NCBI GenBank assembly: GCA_017549385.1
Contig: JAFYUX010000068.1
Location: 1 to 7,758 of the forward strand
Length of the DNA stretch: 7,758 nucleotides
Direction of reading: 5' to 3'
Origin: Bacillota bacterium
Lineage (GTDB): Bacteria; Bacillota; Clostridia; Peptostreptococcales; Anaerovoracaceae
This document shows, one piece after another, positions 5,220 to 7,758 of the stretch. The translations under genes and the position numbers were made by a program. Below the pieces are notes generated by a model. The model ran no database searches. It worked only from the letters and a program-made list of their open reading frames with translations, and was not told the DNA's origin. The first letter of the stretch is position 1, and the number at the start of each line of letters is the position of its first letter.

Positions 5220-6569
5220 ATGGCAAGAATGTTTGGAACAGACGGTGTAAGAGGTGTGGCAAACACAGAACTCACACCGGAGCTTGCAATGGCTCTTGGT
5301 AAGGCAGGAGCTTATGTTCTCGGCAAAGAATCAGAAAGACCACTTATTCTCATCGCAAAGGACACTCGTATTTCAGGCGACATGCTTGAGGATGCGCTCT
5401 GTGCAGGTATCCTTTCAGTAGGCGGTGATGTTATCAAGGCAGGAGTTCTTCCTACACCTGCTCTTGCATATCTCGTTAAAAAGTATGGCGCGCAGGCTGG
5501 CGTAGTTATTTCTGCGTCACACAACCCATATGAGTACAATGGTATCAAGTTCTTTAACTCAGAAGGTTTCAAGTTAGATGATTCTATCGAAGATGAGATT
5601 GAAAAGATCGTAAAGGGCGAAACTGTAATAGACACAACTCTTACAGGTGGCGCTCTCGGTCGTATTCTGATCCCGGAGGGATCCCCGGCTGAGGATTACA
5701 AGGAGTTCGCAAAGTCTACATTCAGCGGCTCATTAGAAGGTATTAAAATCGTTCTGGACTGTGCAAATGGTGCTTCATATTCTGTAGCAGAAGATATCTT
5801 TGCAGGTCTTGGTGCTGAAGTTGTTGTTATCGGCAATCAGCCAGACGGTATCAATATTAACGACAAGTGTGGATCTACTCATCCTGAAAAGCTTGGTGAA
5901 GCAGTAGTGGCAGAAAAGGCTGACCTCGGTCTCGCTTTTGACGGCGACGCTGACAGACTTATTGCAGTTGACGAAAACGGCAATACTGTAGATGGTGACA
6001 GAACTATCAGCATCTGCGCAAAGTTCCTCAAGGACGAAGGTCGTCTCGTAAACGATTTGGTTACAGTAACTGTTATGTCAAATCTTGGCTTCCACAAGAG
6101 AGCTGAGGAGCTTGGTATCAAGGTTGACGTTACTGCAGTTGGGGACAGATATGTTCTTGAGAGCATGCTCAATACAGGTTGCGTAATCGGTGGCGAACAG
6201 TCTGGCCACATCATCATGCTGGAGCACAGCACAACTGGTGATGGTATCATCGCGGCACTTCAGCTTCTCATGGCTTACAGACGTTACGGCAAAAAGCTTT
6301 CAGAATTGGCTGCTGAAATGTCAATCTATCCACAGGTTCTCATTAACGCAAGAGTAAAAAACGAAAACAAATACACTTACATGGAAGTACCTGCTATCAG
6401 CACTGCTATCGCAGAGGCGGAAGCGGCAATGGCAGGCGAAGGCAGAGTTCTCATCAGAACATCAGGTACAGAACCTCTCGTAAGAGTTATGCTTGAGGGT
6501 TCAGATACAGAAAAGATTACAGTTCTCGCGAGAGATCTTGCTGATCTTATCGAAAAGACACTTTCATAA
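5220..6569 (+). CDS. glmM: Phosphoglucosamine mutase GlmM
   Basis: GlmM converts glucosamine-6-phosphate to glucosamine-1-phosphate, the step leading to UDP-GlcNAc for peptidoglycan. The 449 residues match the usual length of about 445-450. Diagnostic motifs are all present: MFGTDGVRGVAN at 4-15, the catalytic serine loop ISASHNPYEYNG with phospho-serine Ser100, the Mg-binding DGDADR at 241-246, the sugar-binding GEQSGH at 325-330, and the phosphate-binding RTSGTEPLVRVM at 413-424. GGAGGT (5205-5210) lies 9 bases before the ATG. It follows cdaR by 33 bases; the cdaA-cdaR-glmM order is conserved in Bacillota, where GlmM binds CdaA and lowers its activity. No odd features seen. Confidence 0.98.
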   Translation: MARMFGTDGVRGVANTELTPELAMALGKAGAYVLGKESERPLILIAKDTRISGDMLEDALCAGILSVGGDVIKAGVLPTPALAYLVKKYGAQAGVVISASHNPYEYNGIKFFNSEGFKLDDSIEDEIEKIVKGETVIDTTLTGGALGRILIPEGSPAEDYKEFAKSTFSGSLEGIKIVLDCANGASYSVAEDIFAGLGAEVVVIGNQPDGININDKCGSTHPEKLGEAVVAEKADLGLAFDGDADRLIAVDENGNTVDGDRTISICAKFLKDEGRLVNDLVTVTVMSNLGFHKRAEELGIKVDVTAVGDRYVLESMLNTGCVIGGEQSGHIIMLEHSTTGDGIIAALQLLMAYRRYGKKLSELAAEMSIYPQVLINARVKNENKYTYMEVPAISTAIAEAEAAMAGEGRVLIRTSGTEPLVRVMLEGSDTEKITVLARDLADLIEKTLS

Positions 6570-6584
6570 ATCAGGGAAAACAAC

Positions 6585-7256
6585 ATGGTAAACTTAGGGA
6601 ATGACTGGGATCAGATTCTCGACGGAGAATTTGACAAAGAGTACTACCTGAATCTCAGGAAGTTTCTCATAGAAGAATACAGAACTAGAGTTATCTACCC
6701 GTCTATGTATGACATTTTTAATGCTCTCAAGGCTACGCCATACAAAGACGTAAAAGTGGTTATAATAGGACAAGATCCTTACCATGGGCCGGGGCAGGCA
6801 CATGGGATGTGTTTCTCTGTGAAAAAGGGTGTACCACAGCCACCATCACTCCAGAACATCTTTAAAGAACTGGAAGCTGATCTTGGCTGTACACGTCCGA
6901 GTCACGGATATCTTGAGCAGTGGGCAAAGCAGGGGGTGCTTCTTTTAAATACTGCTCTTACCGTGAGAGGCGGACAGGCTAACTCACACAGAGGAAAAGG
7001 ATGGGAGATTTTCACGGACAATGTCATAAAGCATCTCGTTGCACGCGAGGAGCCTATGGTATTTCTGCTGTGGGGGGCAAATGCGAAAGCGAAAGCTTCG
7101 CTGATAACAAATCCAAATCATCTTATTCTTACTGCGGCACATCCAAGCCCGCTTTCAGCATGGAACGGTTTCTTCGGTTGCGGACATTTCTCAAAAACAA
7201 ACGAGTTTTTAAAGCAGCACGGAATGACACCGATAGACTGGCAGATAACAGAATAG
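6585..7256 (+). CDS. ung: Uracil-DNA glycosylase, family 1 (Ung)
   Basis: The enzyme removes uracil from DNA, starting base-excision repair. The 223-residue product carries the family 1 signatures: the water-activating loop GQDPYHGPGQAHG with catalytic Asp64, the aromatic uracil-stacking segment CFSV near 76-79, LLNTALTVRGGQANSHRGKGW at 119-140 (in two adjoining parts), and the DNA-intercalation loop HPSPLSAW at 186-193 with catalytic His186. Length is typical. Its start lies 15 bases after the glmM stop; the ribosome binding site is weak (AGGG at 6573-6576, 8 bases before the ATG), so translation may depend partly on coupling with glmM. A repair gene between cell-envelope genes has no obvious functional link, but genomic co-transcription is likely. 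Confidence 0.97.
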   Translation: MVNLGNDWDQILDGEFDKEYYLNLRKFLIEEYRTRVIYPSMYDIFNALKATPYKDVKVVIIGQDPYHGPGQAHGMCFSVKKGVPQPPSLQNIFKELEADLGCTRPSHGYLEQWAKQGVLLLNTALTVRGGQANSHRGKGWEIFTDNVIKHLVAREEPMVFLLWGANAKAKASLITNPNHLILTAAHPSPLSAWNGFFGCGHFSKTNEFLKQHGMTPIDWQITE

Positions 7257-7295
7257 GGGATTAAAGGAGAGTTATCAAAACAAAAGGAGATTAAT

Positions 7296-7758
7296 ATGGG
7301 ACTAGCACCAGACGTAGGTATCGATCTAGGTACCGCAAATGTATTGATTTACATTCAGGGGAAAGGCATCGTGCTAAACGAGCCGTCAGTGGTTGCTATA
7401 AACAGGGATAACAACGAAATACTCGCTGTAGGCGAAGAAGCCAGACTTATGCTTGGCCGTACGCCTGGCAGCATAATCGCAGTAAGACCGTTAAAAGACG
7501 GTGTAATTTCTGATTATGATACTACAGAAAGGATGCTGAAGTATTTCATCAGAAAGACTTGCGGCACCAGCAGATTTTTCAAGCCACGTATCATGGTATG
7601 TGTGCCCAGCGGAGTTACCGAGGTTGAAAAGAGAGCAGTCAGCGAGGCTGCATCAAATGCCGGCGCAAAAGAGGTCTTTATCATGGAAGAGCCTATAGCC
7701 GCAGCCATCGGTGCAGGTCTGGATATCATGCGTCCTGACGGAGTCATGGTAATAGACA
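7296..7758 (+). CDS. mreB: MreB/Mbl-type actin-like cell-shape protein, N-terminal part (3' end cut by window)
   Basis: The frame starts at ATG 7296 and is open to the window edge (154 complete codons of an expected 330-350). The phosphate-1 motif [12 protein letters not shown] is at about 8-19; [14 protein letters not shown] follows, then [45 protein letters not shown] and [11 protein letters not shown]. These place it in the MreB family of ATP-dependent filaments that guide lateral wall synthesis at the inner membrane face. The early segment resembles Mbl ([15 protein letters not shown]), while the [15 protein letters not shown] and [11 protein letters not shown] parts look more like MreB proper, so the paralogue is left open. 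AAAGGAGA at 7283-7290 precedes the ATG; an identical AAAGGAGA at 7263-7270 lies 20 bases upstream without a start of its own. It follows ung by 39 bases and is probably in the same operon. Confidence 0.94.
   Translation, partial: MGLAPDVGIDLGTANVLIYIQGKGIVLNEPSVVAINRDNNEILAVGEEARLMLGRTPGSIIAVRPLKDGVISDYDTTERMLKYFIRKTCGTSRFFKPRIMVCVPSGVTEVEKRAVSEAASNAGAKEVFIMEEPIAAAIGAGLDIMRPDGVMVID

Overview
The window looks like a chromosomal segment from a low-to-moderate GC Gram-positive bacterium of the class Clostridia (Bacillota). The evidence is the gene content and order (recD2, comFC, long-form hpf/raiA, cdaA-cdaR-glmM, ung, mreB), strong AGGAGG-type Shine-Dalgarno sites, AGA-rich arginine codons and a candidate raiA-motif RNA between comFC and hpf. 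The species cannot be named from the sequence alone. All recognised genes lie on the + strand. There is no transposon, phage gene, tRNA, rRNA or CRISPR array.

Layout. (1) 2-706 is the C-terminal part of a RecD2-type helicase, cut by the left edge. It is followed almost directly by comFC, a ComF-type phosphoribosyltransferase with a Zn finger. The best-placed start of comFC appears to be a rare ACG codon. (2) 1481-1795 is a complete small-RNA gene: a sigma-A-like promoter with a perfect -10, a structured RNA closed by a helix of about 21 bp, and an intrinsic terminator. Its position and size fit the raiA-motif RNA of Firmicutes. (3) 1796-2268 is a non-coding or nearly non-coding gap with seven same-strand DnaA-box-like 9-mers in two clusters, three of them perfect TTATCCACA. 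It also has one 41-codon ORF with a strong ribosome binding site, a possible weak terminator, and a sigma-H-like promoter just before hpf. (4) 2269-2796 is long-form hibernation promoting factor, closed by a 16-bp terminator. (5) A good sigma-A promoter at 2997-3025 drives a compact operon: cdaA (diadenylate cyclase), cdaR (YbbR-domain regulator, overlapping cdaA by 8 nt), glmM (phosphoglucosamine mutase), ung (uracil-DNA glycosylase) and mreB/mbl (actin-like shape protein, cut by the right edge).

How the parts work together. The cdaA-cdaR-glmM core couples c-di-AMP synthesis to the step that makes glucosamine-1-phosphate for peptidoglycan. The following mreB fits a cell-envelope theme, with the repair gene ung inserted between. 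The comFC-RNA-hpf part looks like a stationary-phase or differentiation locus: the RNA has its own promoter and terminator, and hpf has a separate sigma-H-like promoter. The DnaA-box clusters between them are the most unusual feature and may link replication status to this locus, or act as a DnaA-titrating site.
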